A stretch of DNA of 37,311 bases, from the NCBI GenBank assembly GCA_000787465.1, contig JSYX01000338.1:1-37311 (forward strand), written 5' to 3'. Below, piece after piece: positions 1 through 9,699 of this stretch. This DNA is from Thermomucor indicae-seudaticae. Lineage: Eukaryota; Mucoromycota; Mucoromycetes; Mucorales; Lichtheimiaceae. The notes below the pieces were generated by a model that worked only from the letters and a program-made list of their open reading frames with translations, was not told the origin of the DNA and did not search any database. How positions within the stretch are numbered: position 1 is the first letter of the stretch; the number at the start of each line of letters is the position of its first letter. Made by a program: the position numbers and the translations under genes.

Positions 1-665
1 CCAGTACGCTTAACCGTGTCACCTTCCTTGATCAAACGGTCGTTACCGAAAACGACGATACCGACGTTGTCGGGTTCCAAGTTGAGGGCCATACCCTGAA
101 ATCACTTTATGTCAGTTTGCTTGTTCTTTCTCGCTTTTCGTCACTCCTCTTTTACCTTGAGACCGCTGGAGAATTCAACCATTTCTTCAGCCTGGACGTT
201 CTTCAGACCGTAAACACGGGCAATACCGTCACCAATCGACAGGACACGACCGGTTTCCTGTAAATCGACTTCAGACGAAGAACCGAGGATGCGTTGCTCG
301 AGAATCGACGAAACTTCCGAAGTGGAAGGCTTGGCCGAAGCATAGGTACGCGTGGCAGCGGCTGCGACAGCGCCAAGGTTAAGGCGAGCCTAACACCTCC
401 ATTTTAGTATTCCCATTGTTTAAACTTCGCGTCAATTGCCCCCGTTTGCAACACCCCTCTACTCTTTGCTTTCGTTCATTGTTCCCTTTGAACCTGTAAT
501 TCGCTACCAAAGACAAAACAATGTAACAACCTCCACTGTCGCACAACTCTGCAGAAAAAAAATTCCCTAATGACGTTGTTTTGAAGAAACACTACTTACG
601 GCAGGAGCAAGACCACGGGCCGCAATGGAATAAGGTCGAGCAACACGAGCAACGTTTCTGAGCAT
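1..665 (-). CDS. ATP1: Mitochondrial F1F0 ATP synthase subunit alpha, 5' part (partial)
   Basis: Alpha subunit of the F1 catalytic head of mitochondrial ATP synthase, on the matrix side of the inner membrane. Three exons are visible: 665-600, 389-156 and 95-1, joined in frame through GT..AG introns (GTAAGT/TTAG and GTAAAA/CAG). The first 30 or so residues ([18 protein letters not shown]) are Arg-rich with no acidic residue, as expected of a mitochondrial presequence. Exon 2 encodes a stretch typical of the alpha N-terminus ([10 protein letters not shown], then [17 protein letters not shown]), and exon 3 gives [20 protein letters not shown], a hallmark of this subunit. The gene leaves the window at base 1, so the Walker A region and most of the protein are not seen. 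The start is the only in-frame ATG ahead of the presequence. Identification is firm. Confidence 0.95.
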
Positions 666-2774
666 GGCGTACTATGTGAAGGTACCAAAGAGAGAGCGAA
701 AAATTTTTTGCCGGGAGACCTGTATAAACGGGTTCGGCTATTTGCAGCCCCCCCCCACCTCGTGGGTGACGTAGGCAGCCACCCTCCCACCCCCACGCTT
801 TGCACAACGCAATATGAGGCCATCGGTCTCGGGAGACGCTGGGGTATAGGAGCAGGGCTCAATACCATCCAGTGGACGCGTACTGTCTGTGTGTAAAACA
901 CTACAAACTTTACACAGCGGCATTGTCATTGTATTAGGTGGCGTGCAAATCTCTTAAGCTATTGGCGGAGGGGTGCGGGCAAACAGCTGACTGTCCCCTC
1001 CAAGAAGTTCTGCTAAACTCCGCCGAGTCGAACTATTTTCATAAGATCTTTTGCAGAACGCGCACTGCAAACTGTTCGACATTCGATTATCATGTTCTTC
1101 CTGCATCCTCTTGGACAAAGCAATTTATCTTTCGGTGCACATTACAACATCTAGGCAGAAGTGTACGCAAGCTCAAGTGCTCGATGTACAGGCCAAAGTA
1201 TGCTCCTAGTGAAATGCTAAATGGTGACGAAACACGAATGCGTAGCGTGTAGAACGGTTTATCCTACTCTCTAAATGCGATAACCAATTCGTTACTTTCT
1301 CTCATAATACTTACCGTTTGCTAAGCGGTTCTGAATGAGCTGGCGCTTTTCGCTTCTTGAATGAGCCGTACGGCAATGTCGGGCAAGAGGACATGTGCAA
1401 ATTGTATATGCTACTGCGGTTTAACTTGCTTTTCAACAGTCTTTTTTGGTTTGGAAAAGCTTCTCCATGATAGCGACTGCCCCTATTGGCCTGTAGTATC
1501 AATGCTACAATCCAAACAAACATTGAACATATAAATTGTACCACTGCGGATCAGCTAGAAGCAAGATGATGATATGATTTAAAACATAGTATGAATAAAA
1601 GTTGAAATTTCTTATAGCAACAATGCCTCGAAGTCTACGCGCGACAGTCGTGGAAAACATTGCGACATGACTTGTCATCCTTAGCATCCGCGCGCGAACC
1701 CAGTTTTCCCGAAGGATATCCGTCTGTCATTAAGCGAAGTCAACCAAGTTGCCGCAAGCTTATTGGCAAGATCCCGAATGAAATTGATCAACGAATTCCA
1801 TAGAAATGCATTGTGTTGTTGTTTCTTCATGGAGAGAATAAAGATAGAGAGTATTTGAATAAAGATTTTGCTTCTTTTCACTGGTAAACTACGATACTCG
1901 TCGTTTTCCTATTCTGCAGGCAAACAAACCAAGTGATTCGGACCGAAAATAGGAGAGGAGGTAGGACGACGCAGACCATTCCACAGTATGATTCCGAGCT
2001 AGTAGTAAATGGTGGACCATCCCTCAGGTTTAAAGACAGAATTAAGCGATCCGGTGAGCAAGCCAGCGAGTCTTGAAGGATCAGTCGCAATTGGAAAGAA
2101 GCTAATGCGTTTTCTTTTCAGGTGACTCATTCAGTGAGCACTGTCTTTGTGGCGCACAAGCTCCTCATAGACTATTCCAGTCGTGTACTGTAGACTGTGC
2201 AGCACTCATCGATTGTTCCGTACGAGAAAAGTTTGCGATTCACATGTTTTCGTCACCAGGCTTCAAGTTGACTAACTTCTCCATCAAATACACCGATGAA
2301 ACATATCAGACCCTTTAACTATCATCGGTAGAATCCATCCATAGAATAGTGATAATAGTAGCACCCCGTGATCATAGTGTTTGTACGAAAACAATGCACC
2401 GGATGCAATGCCGGCCGAGGCAAATATCAAAAGGCTGCATTAGTTCACGGAAGTATCTCCGGGAACAAGTCGCTTTGGTACAACTATTATTGGAGAGATA
2501 ATGTACCATGACCGCTGGCATGCTCCCAGTACGATCGCCCGTCTCGTTGTATTGTTCTATGCTTCGTCGATCAAGAAGAATGGTGTTTAATAATGGGTTT
2601 CTTTGGCTTCTTTTGCACAAAAAGGAAAAGTTGATTTGCGCCAACCACGGATGATGTTTACGCAGCAGAAGCATACTGACTTGCAATGCATGTTTGCGCC
2701 AAGCACACTTTTCGTCTGCGCTGTTCATTCGCACAAGTTCATGGAATAAAGTGCACTTGTGTAAAGCTTTTTTT
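666..2774. other. Gene-poor region upstream of ATP1
   Basis: About 2.1 kb without a gene I can support. Open frames on both strands are short, lack family motifs and do not join through splice sites into longer proteins. The first 150 bp presumably hold the ATP1 promoter; it contains a C-tract (about 750-760) and a TGACGTAGG site near 769. A minus-strand frame at about 1690-1800 has a weak resemblance to the C-terminal half of an HMG box (see rejected items). The minus-strand frame at 2372-2734 lies where the C-terminal part of the adjacent transposase would be expected, but I see no transposase motif in it. Confidence 0.5.
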
Positions 2775-3420
2775 ACGCTAGAGACGAAGGCGCGTTTACG
2801 TCAGGGAAGATGTAAAGGTCCTGTTGCCCGTCCTTAGGAAGCTGGCGAAGATACGGGTAGAAGGTCCGGGACAAGACATTGATGCCCCATTTTGCAATCC
2901 ACTACACTACGCAAGAGGTACGACCCCAAAAACCATCATGAAACCGCCGCCATACTTGGACATTCCCTTTACATGATTATTGCGGAACACTCCTGGTCGC
3001 CCGAGATTGCATTCAACTTAGACCACGACCCTTGGGACCATTGGCCCACTGGTCATTCCTCCAACTGACGCGCTCCTGAGCCAGGCCTCGCGTCTTGTCT
3101 GCTTGTCATCATCGAGAATAAGCTTATAAACCGCAACTCAACACGAGAGAAAAAGTCAAGGGAATGAGCATTGTGCCGGACTGTGTTGAGGCTGACGGGC
3201 CCTAGCTGCTCTTGTGCGAAGGAGGGTGCTTGCAGGCCCACGGCATGCAGCACGCGCAGAAACGTCGTCCAGAACACTGCAGTTCCCATCTGCTTAATAA
3301 ACGGATTAAATGCACAGTTGATTTCGGTATTTCTGTTTCCTTCGCAATTGCACCGTGCTACATTTCAACCGTTCTCATGCCCAAAATCTCACTGCGCTCT
3401 TCGACTGAAAGCTCACGACT
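2775..3420 (-). mobile_element. Decayed Tc1/mariner-type transposase remnant
   Basis: Read on the minus strand in three frames, this stretch carries the family's landmarks in the right order. An N-terminal helix-turn-helix segment near 3420-3295 reads ELSVEERSEILGMR, then GAIAKETEIPKSTVH, with a TAG between them. A linker at about 3260-3225 reads RVLHAVGLQA. A GGGFMMVFGV segment at about 2965-2910 corresponds to the family's GGGSVMVWG. A YIFPDVNAP segment at about 2812-2785 corresponds to YIFQQDNAP, which holds the second catalytic Asp. The frame changes several times and stops interrupt it, so it cannot be expressed. The C-terminal third and both terminal inverted repeats were not found. It lies about 180 bp upstream of SRP14. 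The family call is confident; exact ends are not. Confidence 0.75.
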
Positions 3421-3604
3421 ATGATAACGAGGGTGCTGGCATTCTCAGCCAGAAACCGTCCACTGAAGTTGATGATAATAAGGACATGCATGATCTCTGC
3501 GAATTTGGGCGCGGTAGGAAAACTTTTTTGGAGCGGAGCATAAGCGGCCACATTGCCAAAAACGGGCAGAGTAACTTTACCTCCAGGAGAGCTCATCACT
3601 GGCA

Positions 3605-4153
3605 ATGAAAGAACTAAGTCCCCTCGAAGTGAGTCATTTGTTAATCATTAGCAAAGCAAAGTGGATATTCAACATATTGTGTGGCTAGTTTACTGTGGAA
3701 TTAGGTCAGTTTTACCAGCGGTCCCGGGAATCGGGCACGGTGTTGGTGACCATGAAGAGAAGTAAGCCACGTCATGCAACAGACGGAGAAAATGACTTTT
3801 TGCTAACGAAGAAATCAGTGAATGAAGAACGAGTAAAGAAACTGGCGCACGTCAAGAAAACAAGTGTCGAAAAGTATATAAAGCCTTCGTCGTCCAAAGA
3901 CGATACGCGATATCCGTGTATTGTTCGAGCGGAATATAAGGGCGAAAAGATTAGTACCTTGGCAAGTGGGAACATAAAGTCAGGGAAGAAAGCGGTTCGA
4001 TTGACTTGTTCAAAGGTATCGGTAGATGAGTTTGATCGGTTCCAGTCGGCTTACAGTACGGTTGTACGTGCTTACATGGATTCGCTTAAAAAGAGAGAGC
4101 GTAAATCGAAAAAGGCGAAAAAGACAGCAAATAATAGTAATACCCAGCAATAA
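3605..4153 (+). CDS. SRP14: Signal recognition particle subunit SRP14
   Basis: SRP14 pairs with SRP9 on the Alu domain of SRP RNA and mediates elongation arrest during ER targeting. The model has two exons, 3605-3628 and 3689-4153, with a 60-nt intron (GTGAGT..CTAG), giving 162 residues. The join produces MKELSPLEFTVELGQFYQRS, which matches the family's N-terminus, followed by RESGTVLVTMKR, the characteristic SRP14 beta-strand. Later come a CIVRAEYKGEKIST segment, matching the conserved strand around RA-(D)GKKKIST, a FQSAYSTVVRAYMDSLKKRE segment, and a very basic Lys-rich tail (about 140-162) expected to contact RNA. The middle loop is longer than in the human protein. The start is chosen because it yields the EF..EL motif; the upstream frame is blocked by a TAG. 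Strong match; the short first exon is inferred. Confidence 0.9.
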
Positions 4154-5277
4154 CATGAGCGCAGTTAAGAATCTATCTGCAATGCAACGTGCTTTTGCAA
4201 TGGTCTGAGTATACTTTGCGATTGGTTTCTTTAGAGACTGGGTTCCCTCGGCAGCTTTCTTAGTGGAGTTGTACAGGAATGTCTGTGCCCCATCTCTCAG
4301 ATACTACGACGGGCGGAGTCGCGCCGCAGAGTTGAATCTGTACTTGAGATTAAAAAATATCGTAAACTCATGTGATGTACTGGGATCGACAGTGATTCCA
4401 AACAGTCGGATAAATCATGTTACCTGTTGGCATTAGGTTCGCTACTATCCTACCCCTTCCAGAACTCAGCCGAGTGTAACCGCATTGCTGCCATGTCGTG
4501 CGGTTAACACGTTTCTGTGAACGCGGGTGAAATGGGCTGAGTATCCAGCGGGGAGCACACAGACGTTCGTTCTTTGCTCTTCTTTATCGGCGTTATTGCC
4601 GATGGTCGGACCGAAAAAAAACACACAGACGATTGCTTTACTTGATTTGGGTAACCTTCAGGTTCCGATTCCGGGTTCTCTGCCGACATGGACTTCTACC
4701 CTGAATGTTTTAAGTGTCCATGGATTCTCCGAAAACCCTTTTGTGGTGTGAGTGCCATGACTCGGAAGTTCGGGACATATGTCTATTAAAGAGATGACAA
4801 ACTTTAAAGGAAAAAAAGCCTGGTCAATCCGCTGTTAGAGGAGACCGGGATCCCATAAAAGGCGCTCCGAAATTTAACAGTTACCCAGCAACAGCGGGGT
4901 CAGGACATTTTTTTAAAAAAAAAGAAAAAGCAGCTGATTAGGCAGCAGAAAAGGAGAAGTGTGAGTGGGTGAAGACAGAGAAAGAGAGAGAGAGAGAGAG
5001 ATAAATAATGTATACAGACTGTTGAAAGAAAGGTCCAGACCAAGGAATACAGGTTTGTTTAGTAAAGCAATTTGGGAAAGGCAAGGTTTGCGCACAGAGC
5101 TGGGTGGACGGTAAACTTAACGGTCTACTATGTATTCAATTCAGACGCCCCGTGATCCATCAACTTTTCTTTTTTGCTATCTGTACGCGATCTGTCCTCT
5201 TTTACAAATATAAAAACTTCTTTTTCCCTTGTCTCTCTTTTCTCGTTTTGTTGCTTCCGTCTCTCTCTTTCTTTCCG
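4154..5277. other. Intergenic region between SRP14 and the bHLH gene
   Basis: About 1.1 kb with no supported gene. Small open frames around 4504-4750 exist on both strands but show no domain and no neighbouring exons. The last 400 bp are purine-rich and then pyrimidine-rich and probably form the promoter and 5' leader of the bHLH gene. A GA dinucleotide run lies at 4983-5001, and T/C-rich tracts immediately precede the ATG at 5278. Confidence 0.5.
4983..5001. repeat. (GA)n microsatellite
   Basis: An uninterrupted GA run of about nine units lies in the putative promoter of the bHLH gene, about 280 bp before its start codon. Such tracts are common in fungal promoters; a regulatory role here is only a possibility. 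Confidence 0.85.
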
Positions 5278-6318
5278 ATGACGCATTTCCATCAACCGAA
5301 CCAGGCATTCGTTTCTCAAGCTTATGCTTCTTTTGATCCGGCAGCTGCAATGTATTGCGGCACTTCGATTCCTCAGTTCAACTTTCAATTCACGGGTCAG
5401 ATGCAACTGGGACACGATATGCAATTACAGCAGCTGCAAACAGAAGTTGCTTTGCGCCAACAACAGGCCATGTACCAGCAGCAAAGTACGTTTAATGTAT
5501 TAAACTTTCTTTAGAGTCCGATAGATCCAACTAAACTGTTAACATATAAAGTCTTGGCCTATCAGCATCAACAACAACAACAACAGCAGCAGCAGCAGCA
5601 ACCTACTTCTCCCGGAAAAAGGTACATAAAAAGAAAGTTCGAACTTTCCCGTCACTTTTGCTCATCTTCTATATGATGAAGAACGCAAAGCAAGGCCGAG
5701 AAAAGAGCCGAACATAACGCCATCGAACGTGCTCGTCGTGAAAACTTGAATACCAAGTTCCAGCAACTTGCCCATTCGTTGCCCAACTTGCAGAATGACC
5801 GTCGTCCTTCCAAAGGCACCATCATTGAGCGCACTCTCGACTTTGGCAAGTAAAAACAAGAGGAATCATTAAAAGTCAAACTGACTAACTCTGCTATATA
5901 CAGTCAGGCATACCATCCAAAAGGAAGAACGTTTCCTTAGCGAAATCAACCGACTTCGCAGAGAGAATGCGGAGCTGATGCGACAACTCCAGGAAGAGAA
6001 CAATAGCGATCAACAGAGCTTTGACTCTTCTTGCCCATCCTTGTCGTCTTCCACTTCTTCTCCGCCTGTGACATGGAACAACAACGATCCCAACCTTACC
6101 CACTGGCCAACCTTCTTGAACTACGACAGCGATGATAGCAGCTCCGAACCCGAGATGCCGAGTAAGTTCCAGGCAAACAAAGCCCCAATTTGTCACTAAC
6201 CTGTGCATATTTCTGTTCTGCAGATTCTATTCCCATGGTATCCAATGACGGCATGACCAAGACGGTCCCTGTTCCATTCACTACTACCTCCAACGACTAC
6301 CTCCATCATCAGATCTAA
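5278..6318 (+). CDS. bHLH transcription factor with polyglutamine tract
   Basis: Predicted DNA-binding regulator of the basic helix-loop-helix class. Five exons (5278-5485, 5552-5621, 5691-5845, 5904-6161, 6224-6318) give 261 residues. Order: Gln-rich N-terminus, a polyGln run at about 75-86, the basic region and HLH at about 96-150, then a helical extension (VRHTIQKEERFLSEINRLRR, residues 145-164) and a Ser/Asp-rich tail. In the basic region H101, E105 and R109 occupy the 5-9-13 positions used by factors that bind CACGTG-type E-boxes. The loop contains LQNDRRPSKGTIIERTLDF, ending in a helix 2 typical of the family. The intron after Phe144 must use a GC donor (GCAAGT) to stay in frame. An upstream in-frame ATG at 5104 is possible, but its segment looks like a pyrimidine-rich leader. 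The target genes are unknown. Confidence 0.85.
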
Positions 6319-6748
6319 ACCTGTCTTTCCTTTTTCTTACAACTACTTTTACCGTTCCCATCCTTTCTCATTTTCCTCGAGGGTTTCTTTGCCAAAAACC
6401 ATGCCATGTTATGCTTTGTTCTGTTCATTTATGTACATATGCGTTGATCGCGCCACATATTGTATTTAACCTTGCTCCTCTCTCCTCCTCCTTCTTTTTA
6501 TGTGTGTGAATAACCTCTTTTATGTTCTTTATATCTATTGCAACACCAACCCCTTCGTTTTCTCTATGTGTATCTAGTATTATACGAGAATTGGTCCTTG
6601 GGTTTTCCTCTTTACTTTCTTTACAATACTGTGTAATATATAAAGCTTATCGTGACAAAAAGAAGAACGGGCAAAACAAAGAAGCAGTTGTCATTGGACA
6701 ATTACCATTTCAGGAAACACGTCGTTGCTTCCAACGCGGACCCCACAG
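6319..6748. other. 3' flank between convergent bHLH and MFS genes
   Basis: The sequence is T/C-rich with no coding frame, and sits between the stop codons of two convergent genes. It probably contains both 3' UTRs. No further structure was seen. Confidence 0.5.
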
Positions 6749-8489
6749 TCAAAGGATAACAAGTAGGCCATTGGAGAGTATTAAAAGGATACTGAGTATG
6801 GTGAATATCCATCCGACACCCACCCCTTGAATACCGGGTTCAATTGCCACTGTGGCTGCAGCTCTATGTAGAAAAGTGATTAGATTGAACGAAACCAAAG
6901 GGGAAAGGGAGCCTTTCTTACCCCAACAGACACCGGATAAGTTTATTGGATGCCGTGATGGATGCGCTCTTGCCTGGAAATAAGTCAATCAAGAGTGTCT
7001 GGAATACATTAAACATGGACGTGAGACTAAATCCGACAATGTATAAATAGAACATGTCAGGACCCGGTCCCAAGGATCGCCACCTTTCTAGAAATGATAC
7101 TTATGAATTGCAAGACTAGGGGTATAGCGAGATGAGCCTTGGCGTACAAACACCATCCATAGACAACAGTGATGAGTTGCATGAGCGATGAATGAATCCA
7201 GACAGTCCGCAACCGAGCTCGATAGATTGGGAATTCCGGTGGCAGTTTACCCGACTTGCTCAAGTTGAATCCATACTTTTGCGCCGTGATACGGAAATCA
7301 TGGTCGAGTATGCGGCCTTCGACCAGCGATCCCAGGATACAGCCGACCCCTTGACTCAGAAAGCAGAGCCCGACTTCTATCTCGGATAACCCGTACAGGG
7401 CTGCAAACAAGGTTGGTGTCGAGGTGAGGTAGCAATAATAGACCGCATAATGCAACGCATTAAATGTCAATGCGACGGCCACGTCGGGCTGCATCAGATA
7501 AGCTACGGGCCCTATCACATTCGGTATCATGAAAAATCGGTCTATATTTGCTTCTTCTTGATGCTGCTGCTTTCTACGCTTTCCAGGATGGAGGAGCCAC
7601 TACGTCGGTGTCGGATTCGCATACCCTGATCCATTGCCGACAAGCGACCTTAATGTCTCAGGTAACAAGAACAGAATGGCGATAAATATGACTGCACCGA
7701 TAATCAGCAAAAGCCAGAATACCCATCTAGAAGCATAGAATGAGCTTTTGCGTGGGCCCCACCCACTGATGAGTTAATTAATAACTTACCTCCATGATAA
7801 GTACCCTGCAATGATTCCACCAGAACCGGCCCAATGACGGGTCCCATCATTTGGCCGCACGAAAATACGCCAAAATACGTGCCTCGCCTTGGGCTACAAT
7901 TAGCAAAGATATAGTTTTAGGTGTCCCTGATAAAACTTACTCGGATGGTGTAGCAATATCACCCACGATACCAGCACCTATCATGCATTAGTTACCAGGA
8001 TATAGATCAAAAAAAGCAAAATTTAGTTACCAATGGCAATGACGGAACTTGAGCCGAATGCTTGCAGCATGCGCATAATAAGCAAGACCCAGAACGCTGG
8101 CGCGAGTGCCAATCCAACGCATGCTCCGATATATACAGCAATGGTGCTTAGATAAACAGGCCGACGTCCCCAGAGATCGGCCAGCGATCCCCAAAATGCA
8201 GGTGCAAGACCTTGAAAGATCATGTACACCGTCACTGTTAAATTCACAAGCTCCGTCGTCGTATGCAGGTCCTAAACGCGATTTCCATTCAGAAAAATTT
8301 GCCTAAATTGGGAGGAATCCTTCCCATACATACCTCTTGAATCGCAGTCAGGGCAGGAAAATCGATATTGGCTGGCAAGGGTGACAAAACCCCCGTTATC
8401 GATGTGATTACCACAATTATTACTTTGGTTGATCTGGAGAATACAAAATACGGACCCGATTCCACTTTCTCTAACGTATTCTCCGCCAT
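6749..8489 (-). pseudogene. DHA1-type (QDR-like) MFS drug:proton antiporter, disabled
   Basis: A twelve-helix major facilitator of the drug:H+ antiporter type. Exons 8489-8334, 8271-8031, 7977-7941, 7887-7790, 7726-7105, 7040-6922 and 6863-6749 would encode about 460 residues. Family landmarks: LPANIDFPALTAIQ after helix 1, motif A as GSLADLWGRRPVY, RMLQAFGSS, GDIATPSERGTYFG, GQMMGPVIGPV, FLLPETLR, and LIDLFPGKSASITASN near the end. Two lesions break it. In exon 4 a single base is missing near 7825, so the frame of GGIIAGYLSW is off by one. In exon 5 codon 7602-7600 is TAG where relatives commonly have Gln (context NPTPT-stop-W). The intron at 7104-7041 fits only as AT-AC. Everything else stays open, so inactivation looks recent, or one lesion could be a sequencing error. 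The substrate is unknown. Confidence 0.82.
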
Positions 8490-8722
8490 TGTGCACAGAC
8501 AAAGAGAAGAATGAGGGGCAAGGTAAGAGAAGAAAAAGTTTTTTTAGTAATCAAAGAAGTCTACAACATCGGAGCAGATTGGAGACCCGCTTCGTTTTCA
8601 TTACAAAGAGAAAAAGGCGGGGCAAGTCGGGCGAAACGGCTGTTCAAGGCGAACGAATGTCGAAATACGTAGCCATGAAATGATTCGGTACAAGGTTTAC
8701 CCTTTTCCAATTTCTGCTCTGC

Positions 8723-9699
8723 TCAGTTTTTTACACATGAATGAATATGATCTATCAAGTTTTGAACAGCAAGCTCGGCCGTTTGTTGTATGGAATGCTT
8801 GTCGGTATCGATCACCAAGACATCGTCGATCGCTTCATGCTCCACTTCAGAATGATCGTCGCCCACGAATAAATGCTTGTTCCATCGGATATACTGTGGC
8901 CATACGATCGAATCAAAGTAACCAGGCGGATCTTGCCAGTATCCTAGAGTACATGCATGAGTTTAATCTTTCTGTGATCCGGCTTATCAGCACGGGTTTT
9001 GTTTTACCCTCGGCCGTAAGGTATCCCTGGCGATTTTCGCGGCGTCTCTTGAGCGTATCATACGAAGCCGTGATAAAGATCTTGCAGTCAAGCCCGGCAG
9101 TAACCCTCTCGTCCCAATAGAGCATGAATCCGTCGACAATCACAAACAGATAGTCCTGCAGACACGACAGTCGACGCGATAACGCTTCCAATGCCGCGTC
9201 GGAAATCTGACTCGACCCGTCGTGTGTATTGTTGACTTCGTTTGACCTGTAGTCATCTGGTAATTTACCGTGCTTGCGTGCGTACTGTATGGTTATGCTC
9301 AATCTTGCAAAGTCAAGTGCATCAGGACAATCCCAATTATCCAACTGCGTTTCGGGATCTTTGGGAATCAAGTGATCAGGCTGCCAACATTACCCATCAA
9401 CATTCCGTGCACGCAGAATCACATGCAATTCTCAATGGCCCACCACAAAAAAGTCATCTTGATAAATCACTAGCGATCGTTTCAGCAGACGTTGCAGTAT
9501 GCGGGTCACTGTCTATGTTGCTCTTTGCACTAAGTAAAAAGATCCCAGGACATAGTACACCCGCAGACTTACCGTCTTGCCGGAACACGAGGGGCCGCTA
9601 TCAAAGAGAAAAGATGATCAGAGAGAGACATATCAAATGTCATATACCCAAGTTTGCTTATCCTTACCCGATACCAATGGTAATCACTCTTGCGGACAT
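8723..9699 (-). CDS. NRK1: Nicotinamide riboside kinase (NRK1-like)
   Basis: Cytosolic kinase that phosphorylates nicotinamide riboside to NMN in NAD+ salvage. Five exons (9699-9668, 9597-9573, 9512-9444, 9380-9008, 8943-8723) give 239 residues. The P-loop GPSCSGKT (residues 12-19) sits on a 25-nt microexon. It is followed by YQDDFF with the Walker B-type acidic pair, PDHLIPKDPETQLDNWDCPD, which is the NRK substrate-site signature, then FVIVDGFMLY and a lid segment TLKRRRENRQGY. The C-terminus YWQDPPGYFD and VWPQYIRWNKHL are also NRK-like. Uridine kinases share the fold, but the DNWDCP motif favours NRK. The donor after exon 3 is weak (GTGGTG or GTGGGC, one residue difference). The start is the only ATG ahead of the ITIGIGGP strand. 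No lesions are seen. Confidence 0.9.

Noticed and set aside
938..1252. 104-codon plus-strand ORF
   Set aside because: No motif, no splice partners, low-complexity match to nothing I know; likely chance.
1681..1881. Minus-strand frame with LANKLAATW..L..RR.SF, resembling the second half of an HMG box (mating-type style)
   Set aside because: The N-terminal half of the box is absent or 11 residues too short, no neighbouring exons fit, and the match rests on few positions.
2372..2734. 120-codon minus-strand ORF as the C-terminal part of the Tc1/mariner transposase
   Set aside because: It lacks the DWPAQSPDLNPIE-type motif and the frame does not connect with the remnant.
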